A stretch of DNA of 64,000 nucleotides from contig OZ037833.1 of NCBI GenBank assembly GCA_964035575.1, positions 930,001 through 994,000 of the forward strand, written 5' to 3'. Below the pieces are notes generated by a model. That model saw only the letters and a program-made list of their open reading frames with translations, ran no database searches and was not told where the DNA came from. A program made the position numbers and the translations under genes. Origin of the DNA: Rhynchopus sp. YZ270_cl-10. Its lineage: Eukaryota > Euglenozoa > Diplonemea > Diplonemida > Diplonemidae. The stretch's first letter is position 1, and each line of letters opens with the position of its first letter. Below, one piece after another: positions 10,891 to 21,310 of this stretch.

Positions 10891-10990
10891 TTTGCGGAGC
10901 AAAAAATTAATATAAAGTGGCGCCGCAGGCGAAAAAAAAATTAGGGCATAGTGCAAAACATGCAGCTTTTTACACCACAGAGTCACTTAA
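10891..10990 (+). repeat. R6 dispersed repeat
   Basis: Carries TTTGCGGAGCAAAAAAT, then GGCGCCGCAGGCGAAAAAA, then TTAGGGCATAGTGCAAAA and a CACAGAGTCACTTAA block. Other copies are at 49513-49618, 49620-49690 and, inverted, 53359-53482. Confidence 0.65.
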
Positions 10991-11550
10991 TGAACCCTTT
11001 TTAGGGGTTCGCTTACGTGTGAGACTTTCTTCTGTGAGTGGGAAAGTGGTGCGGGGGAGGCGAAAAACTGAATCCCGAATCCCACTTTTTTATTTTATTT
11101 TTCCCCAAACCAGTAAACCAGCTCGTTCTGGTTTTGAAACCAGCAAAAGCACCCAAGCTATTTCCCTGTTCGTTTCCTTGCGTTGTTATGACATGGGGAA
11201 GGGGGTTAGTAATTGATTGTTGGGGCGGGATCAAGATATGTGCACGGTGATGATGTTACTAGGGGTTTTGGGGATATAACACGCTATATTACATGTTATT
11301 TTATAACATATCATATGACATGTTACACATGTAAAATGGTGTGCGTACGTGAAATCAAAATTAGCTATTTATTGGTGCGAAAAAATAACGCGTTTATTTT
11401 TCAGCGAGTTGGTCAGTTATGGTATTTTCCAACCCGAGTGACTCTTTTTTTTTTGATTCACGAGGGATTGGAAACACTTAACTGAGTTGAAATTATGCGG
11501 TACTTTTTACAACAATACAATATTTTTATCTCCGATCTCTGTACACAAAA

Positions 11551-11622
11551 ATCGCCCGGGGATCAAACCCTAGATGCACACAAAACCCCGTAACATACTC
11601 CCCTACAGTCTGCTAGTCAGGA
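11551..11622 (-). repeat. tRNA-like relic or tRNA-derived SINE head
   Basis: On the minus strand, GGTTTGATCCCCGG is one base off a B box and sits in a partial T arm. About 45 nt upstream, TAGCAGACTGTAGGGG resembles an A box. The arms do not close into a full cloverleaf, so this is not called a working tRNA. Confidence 0.35.
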
Positions 11623-11700
11623 CACGAAATGTAGGTGACCTCAGGCTCGCGACCATATAACTTGGTCTTGTTGCGAAAGTCCATTCGCTTCATTTACTTT

Positions 11701-11758
11701 CTTTTTGAAAAATTGTTGGAATAGTGTAGTTGCCACATGCAAGCACCACTGTCGTTTT
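11701..11758. repeat. R4 dispersed repeat
   Basis: Has the R4 core TTGGAATAGTGTAGTTGCC after a T-rich head. Read on the minus strand the element ends in an A-rich tail. Confidence 0.5.
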
Positions 11759-12359
11759 GTTAAAACCAATCAGAACACATCAATACAAGATTGCATCGTA
11801 ATACCCTACGTTCTAATGGAACACAGTCAAAAGGGTTTCGATCTTGATGCCCTTTTTTGGTCCATCAAAAGTTGAATTTTCATGTACTTTCAGTTCAGGA
11901 AAGGGAGAACAACAAAGCACGATGGGTCTAACAAAAAGAGAAAAAATTGAAAGATGAGTAAGCCTTACATGCATTACACATCTTGCCTCAAAAGGTATTT
12001 CAACATATGCATTCAATAAATTGATAGCATAGGAGGAGAGAAAAAAATAATGAAATAGGGAGGAAACCAGCCAAATGAGCTGAAAAAGATCGAAGATTGA
12101 CTTTTTTTCATGTTCTGGGGTGTTTTTTGTTCTTCTTCTCCACGGATTCCTTTGGAAAATTGCGAAATGCAGGGAAGGGATTGGGAAAACGAAGACGTTG
12201 ACGTTCAGGTATTGGAAGTAAATATTTGCTGAAGAGAAGGTGCACAGCAAGACACCTACACACAATGTGTGTCGGTGGCAACGACGGGCGGTGTGTACAA
12301 ATGGCAGGGACGTAATCAATACAAGCTGACGACGCATATCTACTTTTCAATGATGCACA

Positions 12360-12474
12360 CACCGGGCCAAAAATCGAACCGGCGGACCGCTGGGCACCGC
12401 TTCTCCGCTTGGTTATCGAACCCGCCCCCAGAGAGCATTTTATTGACACGGTTGCACACAGTTTCCACAAGGGG
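12360..12474. repeat. R1 dispersed repeat
   Basis: A diverged R1 copy with TGGTTATCGAACCC and the GAGAGCATTTTATTGA block. Confidence 0.5.
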
Positions 12475-12532
12475 GGTGGGGGAGGGTTGTATGCAAGTAC
12501 GGAATCATTTTTTTTTTTAAAGAAGTTTTACC

Positions 12533-12638
12533 AGATGAACCTAAGCCTCTCGTGATTAGTCAGATTAGATTACTTAATGTTTTTGAACATTGGTTGTTCA
12601 TCAATCTTTTTAAACCTCTCGATGCTTGGTCATCTTTT
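12533..12638. repeat. R2 hairpin repeat, compound copy
   Basis: Begins AGATGAACCTAAGCCTCTCG and ends GATGCTTGGTCATCTT. A segment with TTGAACATTGGTTGTTCATC lies between. The same inserted segment occurs in the R2 copy at 30156-30258. Confidence 0.6.
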
Positions 12639-13187
12639 AAAAGGCTGGGTGAAGCAGTGCGCTCACAATATTGTTGGCTGTACGTTGGGCCAAAATTGTC
12701 AACAAAAAAAAAAAAGAGGGCAAACAAAATAATGAACGATGATGTGAGACTTATGTACACGGTTTCCTCACAGAGGAAAAGAATAAAAACTGATATCTGA
12801 GTTTAAAGCTGGTCTGATGAAGAAAGAATCGAAATCAGAAAAAGAATTTTTCGTTTGATCGCACCGGATTGTTGTGGAGTGTGTAGGGACAAAACCAAAA
12901 ACTTTTTTTTTTTGTGGATAAAAGTTGTGCCATGTTTACAACGCTCTCACCAAAAAAATCCGGGCACACTCAGACATGTTTTCATTTCCTCCCCTACCTT
13001 TGCAAGGTAGTTGTCTCAAGAAAAAAGGGATTACAAGATAACCCGAAGCCGTTGCCTCGCTTCGTTTACCTTGAGCACCAATAAAATGAACAAAAAAAAA
13101 ACAAACTTTTTTTTTATTCCACATCACTTTCTCTTCTTAGCGAAGGGAAAGAAATATGAAAGCGACACTAGAAAAGTCTACTACATT

Positions 13188-13654
13188 CATAGATGGTAGT
13201 CGGGCCGAGTCGGGCCGAGTCGGGCCGAGTTTTTGGAAAATCTGGGAGTCGGGCCGACTCGGGCCGACTTTTTTTTTTTTTTTTTTTTCAAAAGTCGGGC
13301 CGACTCGGGCCGAGTCGAAAAAAAATTTTTTTAAAAAAAAAAAGTCGGCCCGAGTCGAAAAAAAAACTCGGGCCGAGTCGGCCCGACTCGGGTCCCGTCG
13401 GCCCCCTCACAGTAAAATCTTTTCCAAAAAAAAAAAAAACCAAAAAAAAACAAAACAAAAAAAAAAAAACCCCAAAAAAAAAAACCAAAAAAAATTCGAC
13501 TCGGCCCGACTCGGGCCGACTTTTTTTTGAGTCGGGCCGAGTTTTTTCGACTCGGCCCGACTCGGGCCGACCCTGAAAAAAAAATTTTTCAAAAAAAAAA
13601 TAACGAAAAGTGGTCGGCCCGAGTCGGCCCGACTCGGCCCGACTACCATCTATG
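13188..13654. mobile_element. 467-bp foldback element, 6-bp duplication TACATT
   Basis: Inverted termini CATAGATGGTAGTCGGGCC at 13188 and its complement ending at 13654 are flanked by the direct repeat TACATT (13182-13187 and 13655-13660). The arms are built of the short motif GTCGGGCCGA repeated in both orientations, and the middle is homopolymer A, T and AC-rich. It has no coding capacity. It looks like a non-autonomous inverted-repeat element whose arms are short tandem repeats. Superfamily unknown. Confidence 0.85.
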
Positions 13655-14520
13655 TACATTTTCTCACAACAAAAAAAAAAAAAAAAAGATCGGGTCTTTT
13701 GTTTGTGCGCTCAAAGCCGGGAAAACAAAAAGGTGAAAAAATGTGTTAAACTGAAGTACGGTTGTTGTGGTTAATTGAGTACTCAAAGAAAACAAGCAAG
13801 CTTCTGTTTTTTCAATCCGTTTTGTTTGCCCTGCAGCGCTGCCTCCAATCTTTTTAGAATTGACAACAAGTTGTTTTATCAAAAAAAACACATAACAAAA
13901 CTCTAACATTCTGCCCTGGAAACGTTTACACAGATCTGCACATTTGAAGAGAAAAAAACAACTCGGAAACACAAAAAAAAAAAAAAGTTCACAAAATGCA
14001 ACCCAAAGCCACAGTAACATCACAGACGCTTTCAGCACTAATGAAGGAACCTACTCACAGGGTGCCATTACCATCGTTGATAGAGCACAGGTCTTGATGT
14101 AAGATGTTTGACCCACAGCCAACGCTATGACATTACGCCATCAAAAAAAACTGTGGCACCTTACAACCTGAGCTCTGGATCCAACTACGAGCTTTTTAAC
14201 AGCCAACAGCATTGATACACGCTATTGGTACTGGAATTACTATACTGGCACCGTACTTTTCCACCAATCGATAATCGATAACAACCTGTGGTACCTTACC
14301 ATATTTGAGCTCTGAATCCAACTAGGAGCTTTATCTATAAGACCTAAAAAGATAATGATAGCTGTAAGTACCAGAAGTGAAAATGCCTCTTGTGAACGAA
14401 GTCACCGCATCTCCGTTCTTATTGGTTATCGAAAACCATGGAGGGATCACTTCGTTGATGTAGTGTACATCAAGGGGGATGCTGCACACGGGCCTAAAGA
14501 AAACGACACAAGCAGAGCTT
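13655..14520. other. Intergenic spacer with a weak R1 copy
   Basis: No gene seen. A degenerate R1 copy lies at about 14378-14470 (GGTTATCGAAAACC). A repeated pair of sentences around GAGCTCTGRATCCAACTA occurs at 14170 and 14310. Confidence 0.4.
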
Positions 14521-14524
14521 TTAA

Positions 14525-16124
14525 CCCTATAAGAGCCAAGAGCCACTTTAATGGCTTTCGAAATGACGCCATGATTTTAGACAGGTTCAACTCATTTTCG
14601 TAAAAACATTTTTTTTATGTGGAAATAATTTGCACCGATCTTTCAAAAGAAGCAAGAGTCGAAAACTTTTGTGCATCTGATATTAGTTTCGGTGCTGGGG
14701 GCCATGGTGCTACTTTCACCAAAAGTGACGTTTTTTCACCCACACCCCAAATATGTACCTTTCGCGATACCCAATGCCTACAAGCCCTTAGTCGGGTTCT
14801 ACCCATTTTTGTGAACACATATTTTTATATATTTCGAAAGATTTTTCGCCGATCTTTCAAAAGAAGCAAGAATCGAAAACTTTTATGCATCGGATATTAC
14901 TTTCGATGCTGGGGGGAGGCGGGGTGGGGGTGTGGGCACCCCTGTGACCCCCCCACATTCTAAAATCTGTAGGACAACGTGCTCTGACATAGGGTCTACT
15001 CATTTTCGTAAAAACATTTTTTTTATGTGGAAAGAATTTGCACCGATCTTTCAAAAGAAGCAAGAATCGAAAACTTTTATGCATCGGATAATACTTTCGA
15101 TGCTGGGGGGAGTCGTGCCACTTTTCAAAGCCCTTTGGACGAGCACCCCCTATTCTGGTTCCTCAATGACACCCCATGCTCTGTATGAGGTTCTACTCGT
15201 TTTCGTGAAAATATTTTTATATATTTCAAAGATTTTGACACGAATCTTTCAAAAGAAACAAAAATCGAAAACTTTTACGCATCCGATTGCACTTTGGATC
15301 TGTGGACTGCTACCCACCCAAGAGGCACCCTTTTGACCCGAAGGACATGGTTATGGCTAAGGGTCATCATGATCTGACAATGGTTCTGCTTATTTTCGTA
15401 AAAATCCTTTGGTTTATGGGGAAACTATTTGACTCAAATCTTTTAAAATAAGCAAAAATCGAAAACCTTTGTGCATCTGTTTGCCATTTGGATGCTGGGG
15501 CGAGTTGCCACCAAAACCACGAAAACACCCCACACACACGACCTATGCAGAGCACACAGTAAGCCGAATTTTCACTGTTTTTTCGTATTTCGGGGTGCTT
15601 TTTTCATGGATTTTCGGGTCACAGGGTCGTTCCGACCCATTCTGGGGGCTTTCGACCTCAGGAGATGCCCAAATTGTGAAAAATCGCCCATTTTTTACGT
15701 TTTTAGACATGTTTCAGTGTAAATCGTTCAGGAAATCAGTTTTAGACATGGCTGCTAACAGAGCTGCACTCATATAAGTTGGGTTCTACTAGGACTTTTT
15801 GCTCGATTTTTTTTTCTTTGAAAAGATTTTGTGAACAATCTTTCAAATAACGCCATTTTCGGACAGAAATAATTTACGTGTTTTTCCTCGGCCGGCCGAA
15901 TGAGTAAAAAACCAAAAAGTGGATTTTATGCTCACCTCATTTTGGGGATAACATTTTTTTTCGAAAAAAAACTTAAAAATATGGAATTGAAAGCCGTGTT
16001 CAAAATCTTTCAATTGCGGCCAGGTACGATCAAAAATTTGCATCTGGGGTCCCTTTACCGGTTGGAGAGCCCCAAAAACCAAAACTCAAAAGTGGCTTGA
16101 AAATATGGCTTGGCTCTTATAGGG
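14525..16124. mobile_element. Non-autonomous piggyBac-like element
   Basis: The ends read TTAA then CCCTATAAGAGCCAAG on the left (TTAA 14521-14524), and CTTGGCTCTTATAGGG then TTAA on the right (16125-16128). TTAA duplication plus inverted ends starting CCC is the signature of piggyBac elements. Inside are five or six degenerate direct repeats of about 200 bp (starts near 14592, 14801, 14998, 15197, 15389, perhaps 15786), each with CAAAAGAAGCAAGAATCGAA-type cores. No transposase is visible. The termini match each other perfectly over 16 bases, so it is probably young. Confidence 0.85.
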
Positions 16125-16371
16125 TTAAAAAGATTTACCAGGGGGGAATTTGGGTGTCCTGGGGTTTGGGCTGCACAACATCTATCTAGAAGGAGGGGGA
16201 CATAACTAATGCAACAGAACAGATCAGAGCAAAAAGGGGGTTTTTTTTTTGGGAAGCAAGCAACACACACACACAGAGGCACACTGACCTGAGGCTCTTT
16301 TTTTGAAAAAAAAAGAAAACGTTGTTGGGAGTCCGGGACATTTTTTTCTCTTCCCTCAATAGTCAACCGAG

Positions 16372-16440
16372 TCGCGCGATACGGGTGTACTCCCCACTAC
16401 GCCACCTCTGCCTAGGAAGGGTCCGCATTCGTCGTAAGAG
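16372..16440 (-). repeat. tRNA-like relic
   Basis: The minus strand contains TGGCGTAGTGG, a full match to the A-box consensus, inside GCAGAGGTGGCGTAGTGGGG. The downstream GGTTGACTATT is only a poor B box. A proper cloverleaf is not formed. Confidence 0.35.
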
Positions 16441-16465
16441 CTCCTGAGTGAAGGGGTTTGTTTTT

Positions 16466-16573
16466 TGAAAACTTGGTTGTATTAGTGTAGCCACCCGAGG
16501 ATGAACTCCACTATTGTTTTTGTTTGAAAACTTGGTTGTTTTAGTGTAGACACCTGAAGATGTACTCCACTAT
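16466..16573. repeat. R4b repeat, two tandem copies
   Basis: Two copies of AAAACTTGGTTGTWTTAGTG followed by ACCTGAAGATG or ACCCGAGGATG and CTCCACTAT. Further copies are at 21311-21360 and 63493-63541. Confidence 0.65.
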
Positions 16574-16841
16574 CTGTTTGTTTTATTTATTTATTTTGCT
16601 AATTCGAAGCACGGCTCTCGCCAATCACCCCTTTTGGCCAAAAACGGCGGTGATTTGGGGTCCCGAGCTTTCCCTTTGTAAAAGCGGTCGCTTCCAGCGA
16701 GGTGACGCTTTCTCCCCTCTGATGCACAAAAATCGTGACAAGCGGGATGGGGAGGGTGAACCACGCTGGTGTCAGCCTTATCAGTAACCTCACATATCTA
16801 ACGTAGACACCTGAAGGATGACCTACACCTTTTTTTTTCTT

Positions 16842-16915
16842 TTTTTGATAAATTGTTGTAGTGTAGTTGCCTCGGTTGTGTTGCCACGGTTTTGTGCAAA
16901 TCTCCACTGTCAATT
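16842..16915. repeat. R4 repeat
   Basis: T-rich head, TTGATAAATTGTTGTAGTG, GTTGCCTCGGTTGTG, then GTGCAAATCTCCACT. It lies immediately downstream of the receptor exon. Confidence 0.65.
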
Positions 16916-16938
16916 TTTTTTTTTTGAAAATAACATAC

Positions 16939-18122
16939 GATGATTCGCCGTCAGAAGAGTCTGGCGGTGCGAAGACGATGCGGTGCGATTTCTTCTCGAC
17001 CATGATGATCTGCGTCGTGCACCCCCAGAGCAGGTCGAGGTGCGCCTGCTGCACCTTCAGGGGCAGGTTCAGCAGAGACGACGGGACGGAGGAGGCATCG
17101 TCCATCTCTGCTGGGTTGCTCTGCGGGGTACACGTCTGATTGAAGCGGCTGGACCTACCAGCAATCGTATTTGCATTGCTATCGCACGCTACCGAACCAT
17201 TCATCTGAGGCGTTGCGTGCGAATACTGCGAAATAGACGTCCTTGGTGTCCCCACCTTGCTGGTTCCCACAGAACCTTGAGGCGCGCGGGTGTAAATGTC
17301 TTTTCTACAGAAATATACAAGAAAGTTCACCACCGGTAGCAACGGAGAGGCCACGCTAATAAACTGCGCCCAACTATCCCCACAGGTCAGCCCCCACCAC
17401 CCCACAACCTGCATGATACCAGGCAGCCCTCTCACCGCAATCGACACCGCCATAGCGAACAGTCTATGCGGCCAGACCCCGCCTCTGTTCTTCCCATACT
17501 TCACTAAGATGCCACCCAAAACGCAGACGGAGACGATGATAAAGGTGATTGCGGTGACAGTTAATACACTGTGCGCGAAGTGGCTCATATCTGTCTCATC
17601 ATGAGCTGACGAAGGGCATGGTGAGGTGAACCTCCAGGCTCCAATCATCATCATGGCTATGGCAGGACCTGATAGCGCGGCGAAGATGAGAAATCCCATT
17701 GCGGTGCGCGAGACGATCCCAAAACTGTAGAAATTGTATGCATCAAGGAGCACCAAAAGAGACAACATGAACATCCAAAACAACGCGGAGAACTGCACAC
17801 TCACCCTCGCCCACTCCACGAGCCTGCAGCTGCTTTCATGTGAAATATACGTATCATGGTGCGTCTTAGAAGGCGCCAACACTGCCCACCACAAACTACT
17901 AAAAAAATCCGCCACCGCGACAGCCTGAAGCCCACGATGTGCTAACGAAGTCATATTCTTTCGTACCATTATAATGACCACCTGCGCCACAGCACAGACA
18001 CACCCTGCAATGCCAAGACCAATAATCACCCCATCGGGATTCACCCATTCTGCAGACCCAAACTCCTCACCTAAAACCCATGCATGGTCGCAGACAGTAG
18101 GCTCGCTGAAGGAGGCGGACAT
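16939..18122 (-). CDS. Seven-helix receptor, cAMP-receptor-like GPCR (first exon; 3' end unresolved)
   Basis: About 394 codons from the ATG at 18122. Seven hydrophobic helices are visible, from about residues 32-54 (VIIGLGIAGCVCAVAQ) to about 255-278 (SVASPLLPVVNFLVYFC). Helix 3 has the stretch SALFWMFMLSLLVLLDAYNF, in the style of Dictyostelium cAMP receptors, so class E-type GPCR is my best placement. Such receptors sit in the plasma membrane and signal through heterotrimeric G proteins. A Ser/Thr/Asn-rich cytoplasmic tail of about 115 residues follows. The exon seems to end in phase 2 at GAATCATC before a GTATGT donor (16938). The next exon was not found. Without splicing the frame runs on through a repeat to 16599, giving an implausible low-complexity tail. 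Confidence 0.7.
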
Positions 18123-18356
18123 TGTATAGGAGGGAGAGGGGGTGTTTACGCGTTGGGTATGGAAAAGAAATGGAAAAGAAAAAAGAGGAGAAGAAAAAGA
18201 GAGAGAAAAAAAGAGAGAAAAGCGGGGAGGTAGTCTAAAGGACCCCCGTTGCCTTTGAACCCCCTCCAGGAGTGGAGGGGAGTTTTTTTATTTGAATAAA
18301 AGGTCTGTAGGATGGAGGATGGGTGATATTGTTTTAAAAAGTGTGTAATGAGGGAG

Positions 18357-18647
18357 CACGACGGGACCCAGTGACAAGTGACAAGTGACAAGTGACAAGT
18401 GACAAGTGACAAGTGACAAGTGACAAGTGACAAGTGACAAGTGACAAGTGACAAGTGACAAGTGACAAGTGACAAGTGACAAGTGACAAGTGACAAGTGA
18501 CAAGTGACAAGTGACAAGTGACAAGTGACAAGTGACAAGTGACAAGTGACAAGTGACAAGTGACAAGTGACAAGTGACAAGTGACAAGTGACTTGTCATG
18601 ACAAGTCATTTACTTGTCATTTTCACTTGTCACTGGGTCCCGTCGTG
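18357..18647. repeat. Heptamer satellite (GTGACAA)n with inverted termini
   Basis: About 31 uninterrupted copies of GTGACAA run from 18371 to about 18590. The array starts after CACGACGGGACCCA and ends in a short inverted stretch finishing TGGGTCCCGTCGTG. The whole block is therefore a foldback unit with 25-base arms. Because seven is not a multiple of three, the array is open in several frames and gives spurious ORFs. Confidence 0.9.
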
Positions 18648-19052
18648 GGGGGAAGAGGGAGGGGGGGTGGGAGTGAGAGAAGGAGGGCAGAAGAAGAGAA
18701 AAAAATGCCTCCCCTACATTTTTCATTTTTGCGGAGTAATTTTTTTTTTTCTCCAAAGGATCCAAAGTTTTTTTGGATCCTTTGCGTTGGATCCGTGAAA
18801 GTAATGTATATCGGGAAAAAACGTTCATTGTTCTTAGAAAGAAAGTTGCTTAAAACAGCATAATACACCCATGCGTTTACCAGTACGGTGTGCTGCCGAT
18901 TGCTCTCTCTCTCTCTCTCTCTCTTTCTATGCTAAAGTTAAACCCGCGGAATTCGCGTTGTTTAAAATAATACCAGGGGGGAAATTGGAGTGAAATCGTA
19001 ACATGTCGCAATGTGCTTTGGGGAAAATACCATGGGGAGGGGGGTCTGTAAT

Positions 19053-19140
19053 GGTGGCAGTATTGCGATGGGAGCCCATTGGACGCAAAATACATCAAAA
19101 ATACAATGTTCCAATGGGCTCCCATCGCAATACTGCTACC
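19053..19140. mobile_element. Small foldback element M1, copy 1
   Basis: Palindromic arms (GGTGGCAGTATTGCGATGGG and complement with one mismatch) flanked by the direct repeat GGGTCT (19042-19047 and 19143-19148). The same element with the same flank occurs at 58590-58718. Confidence 0.75.
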
Positions 19141-19245
19141 GGGGGTCTGAGACACAATCATAGAGTCGCAAACAATATCATAAGAAGTTTGTAAAGGAGG
19201 GGGGTGACATGGTGCCAGAGAGGGGAAAAGAAGAAATGTTTATTG

Positions 19246-19280
19246 AGATGGACCTAAGCCTCTCGTGTTTAGTCACCTTA
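19246..19280. repeat. R2 hairpin repeat
   Basis: GATGGACCTAAGCCTCTCGT closes with TTTAGTCACC. Confidence 0.6.
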
Positions 19281-19306
19281 AAAAAAAAAGAAAGTGAAGT
19301 GAAGTA

Positions 19307-19366
19307 TGCAGGCACACCTCCGACTGACCCACATTCGAATGCCAGCCCCGGATGAAAAGCACAAAA
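19307..19366. repeat. R9 dispersed repeat
   Basis: GCAGGCACACCTCCGACTGA, then CCCACATTCGAATGCCAG, then CCGGATGAAAAGCACAAA. Other copies lie at 44553, 52565, 58139 and 62834. Confidence 0.6.
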
Positions 19367-19384
19367 GAAAAGAAAAGTTTTGTT

Positions 19385-19432
19385 GGATGAACCTAAGCCT
19401 CTCGTGTTTACGTTCATCATGGCTTAGTCACC
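19385..19432. repeat. R2 hairpin repeat
   Basis: GGATGAACCTAAGCCTCTCG with a second closing arm, TTTACGTTCATC. Confidence 0.6.
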
Positions 19433-19842
19433 AAAGAAGAAGAAAAACCCCATATTTGAGGAGAGTGTTGGTGGTCCATCACACCACACCTGGTTTGTGT
19501 TAAATTAATTTTCATTTTTTTTTTTTTTTTTGTTGTATCGACAATCACGTTTACACATTGGTATAAACTATCTCTATTCAAATGCCGAAGCCTTTGTACA
19601 AACCTTTCTTTTTTTCGAACAATATCATATTTTTGAAAGTCATCGCCACGATTCCCCCCCCTCCCACGAGAGGATACAGTCTCTCCCCTTCGTGGGAAAA
19701 AAAAAAGAAAAGAAAGAGGGGGAATTTATTGAAAAGACAAGAATTGTGTCCTTATCGGCACCACACCGGGGGGGAAAACCACTCTTATTTTACCCCCCAA
19801 CATTTTGTTTTAAAATTTTTCAACAAAAAATATAGAAACACC

Positions 19843-20835
19843 TCACAGCTTTGCGGAAGAGGCAAGACGGGAGTTCATGCGGACGATTGTCTCTTCGGCT
19901 TCGTCTGCAATTCTCTTGCAGAGCTCGGCGCAGGTTGGAATGTCGTTGATGAGGCCGAGCACCTGTCCACATGACCAGACCGAGGAGTTCACATCCCCCG
20001 TCTCCTGGAAGGACTTACGGTAGTTGTCGCCCTTGATGAATGGGTAGATCACCGAGATCTCACCGGGGTTCTTCGCCTCGAGGTCACGCACCTTCATGGA
20101 GGTTTCATTCTTGAAGACACGCTCGGTGTTCTTGAGCGAGCGGAGCACGAGGGTGGTGCTGCGCTCATCTGCCTTGACCATAGCTTGCTTGATGTTGTCG
20201 TGGATGGGGGCCTCCTTTGTTGCCATGAAGCGGGTCCCCATGTTGACACCGCAGGCGCCCATGGCGATGGCGGCGGCAAGCTGGGAGCCGTCTCCACATC
20301 CTCCGGAGGCGAGGAAGGGGATGTCGAGCTGCTTGCCTGCCTTCGCAAGGAGGATCCAGTTGCCGACGTCCTCCTCTCCGGGGTGGCCGCCACATTCGAA
20401 GCCGTCCATGGAGATCATGTCCGCACCGTGACGCTGTGCGGTGAGCGCGTGGCGCAGGGCCACACATTTGTGGATGACGTAGATGCCCGCCTTCTTCAGC
20501 GTCTTGATCACCTGCTCGGGGTTGCGTCCAGCGGTCTCCACCACCTTGATCCCTTCTTCGATGACGACCCGGATGATACCCTCAAAGTCGGGCTTGGCTC
20601 CAACAGGGAGCAGCGTGATGTTCACACCAAACGGCTTTGTGGTCAGCGTACGGCATTTCTGGATCTCCCTGCGGAGCGCCTCCGCGTTCGGCTGGGTCAG
20701 TGCGGTGATGATGCCGAGACCTCCGGCATTGCTGACAGCGGCAGCGAGGCTGGCGTACCCAACATAGTGCATCCCCCCCTGCACAATGGGGTACTTGATG
20801 CCAACAGCCTTCGTGAGTGCGGTGACGAGAACCAT
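19843..20835 (-). CDS. Nitronate monooxygenase (2-nitropropane dioxygenase family)
   Basis: A 330-residue intronless FMN-dependent enzyme that oxidises alkyl nitronates (such as propionate 3-nitronate) to carbonyl products and nitrite. Family marks in order: PIVQGGMHYVG at the N-terminus, NITLLP, MDGFECGGHPGE in the middle, ASGGCGDGSQLAAA and GVNMGTRFMATKEA towards the phosphate-binding end. The length and full TIM-barrel layout fit the family. The frame extends upstream to 20922, but a pyrimidine-rich AG acceptor-like site at 20867-20868 lies inside that extension, so I take the ATG at 20835 (MVLVTALTKAVGIKYP). There is no signal or peroxisomal ending (it ends SSAKL; a PTS1-like SKL is absent, although AKL is a known PTS1 variant). 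Confidence 0.93.
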   Translation of the reverse strand: MVLVTALTKAVGIKYPIVQGGMHYVGYASLAAAVSNAGGLGIITALTQPNAEALRREIQKCRTLTTKPFGVNITLLPVGAKPDFEGIIRVVIEEGIKVVETAGRNPEQVIKTLKKAGIYVIHKCVALRHALTAQRHGADMISMDGFECGGHPGEEDVGNWILLAKAGKQLDIPFLASGGCGDGSQLAAAIAMGACGVNMGTRFMATKEAPIHDNIKQAMVKADERSTTLVLRSLKNTERVFKNETSMKVRDLEAKNPGEISVIYPFIKGDNYRKSFQETGDVNSSVWSCGQVLGLINDIPTCAELCKRIADEAEETIVRMNSRLASSAKL

Positions 20836-21172
20836 TTTAGTGTAGTGGAATGGGGTGTGTGGGGGACTGTGGAGGTTAAAATGCTGGTGATATCTCGAAG
20901 GGTGCTCGCGTTGTGCAGACAATCGTCCTAAAGATACCTAGGCTCAATGTAAGGCTAAAGCCTTGTTTGTGTACGGAAGGTTCCTTCAAAACTGTGTTAA
21001 TTTTTCCTTCAAAACTTTATATCGGCTTTGGTTTTTTGGGGAGACACACAATATGCCAGGTTCTATGATATGCACGGAACCACCCTGCACCCTGTTTTCC
21101 CGAGGATATCATGCACAATATGCTGGAGTACAGTAGGCATATTCTCAAAAAGCTGTGGGGGGCTGTAAAAAG

Positions 21173-21265
21173 TGAAGTTGACAGTGCTAAATGCCTCGGG
21201 GACGCAGGCACTGACACTCCCGCGGGCTATCGAACCCCCGGAGTGTTGCGCTTGGGAAACTGTAA
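21173..21265. repeat. R1 dispersed repeat
   Basis: GTGAAGTTGACAGTGC, GACGCAGGCACTGACACTCC, then GGGCTATCGAACCCC. Confidence 0.6.
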
Positions 21266-21310
21266 GCAGGTGCACTAACAATGAAAGAGGGGGGGGAATC
21301 GTTTTTTTTT

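Larger units (their letters stand above)
8812..13187. other. Long repeat-rich intergenic region
   Basis: No conserved gene is visible across 4.4 kb. It contains homopolymers (A33 around 10330-10363), R5 (9721-9897), a GC hairpin (10606-10640), R6 (10891-10990), a tRNA-like relic (11551-11622), R4 (11701-11758), R1 (12360-12474) and R2 (12533-12638). A short plus-strand coding-like stretch at 9171-9340 is listed separately. Confidence 0.5.
16125..16938. other. Repeat cluster downstream of the receptor exon
   Basis: Holds a tRNA-like relic (16372-16440), two R4b copies (16466-16515 and 16526-16573) and one R4 copy (16842-16915). Any terminal exon of the receptor gene should lie here or further left, but I could not identify one. 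Confidence 0.5.
18123..19842. other. Intergenic, satellite and small repeats
   Basis: Contains the heptamer satellite (18357-18647), a CT microsatellite (about 18901-18926), a small foldback element (19053-19140), two R2 hairpins and one R9 copy. No gene seen. Confidence 0.6.

Noticed and set aside
16372-16440. Functional tRNA gene
   Set aside because: The A box is perfect but the anticodon and T arms do not pair.
16599-16938. In-frame extension of the receptor to 507 residues
   Set aside because: It starts at a GTATGT donor and runs through poly-A and an R4 repeat, with a KKKKK-rich non-domain tail.
18146-18609. Long open frames encoding SLVTCHL repeats
   Set aside because: They are translations of the GTGACAA satellite, open in several frames only because the unit is seven bases without stops.
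18357-18647. CRISPR array
   Set aside because: There are no unique spacers; the unit is seven bases repeated without interruption, in a eukaryote.
20836-20922. 29-residue N-terminal extension of nitronate monooxygenase
   Set aside because: It contains an acceptor-like AG and His/Pro-rich filler, and the family normally starts close to residue 30 of that frame.
20185-20931. A 248-codon plus-strand open frame
   Set aside because: Antisense of nitronate monooxygenase, whose minus frame carries all family motifs.
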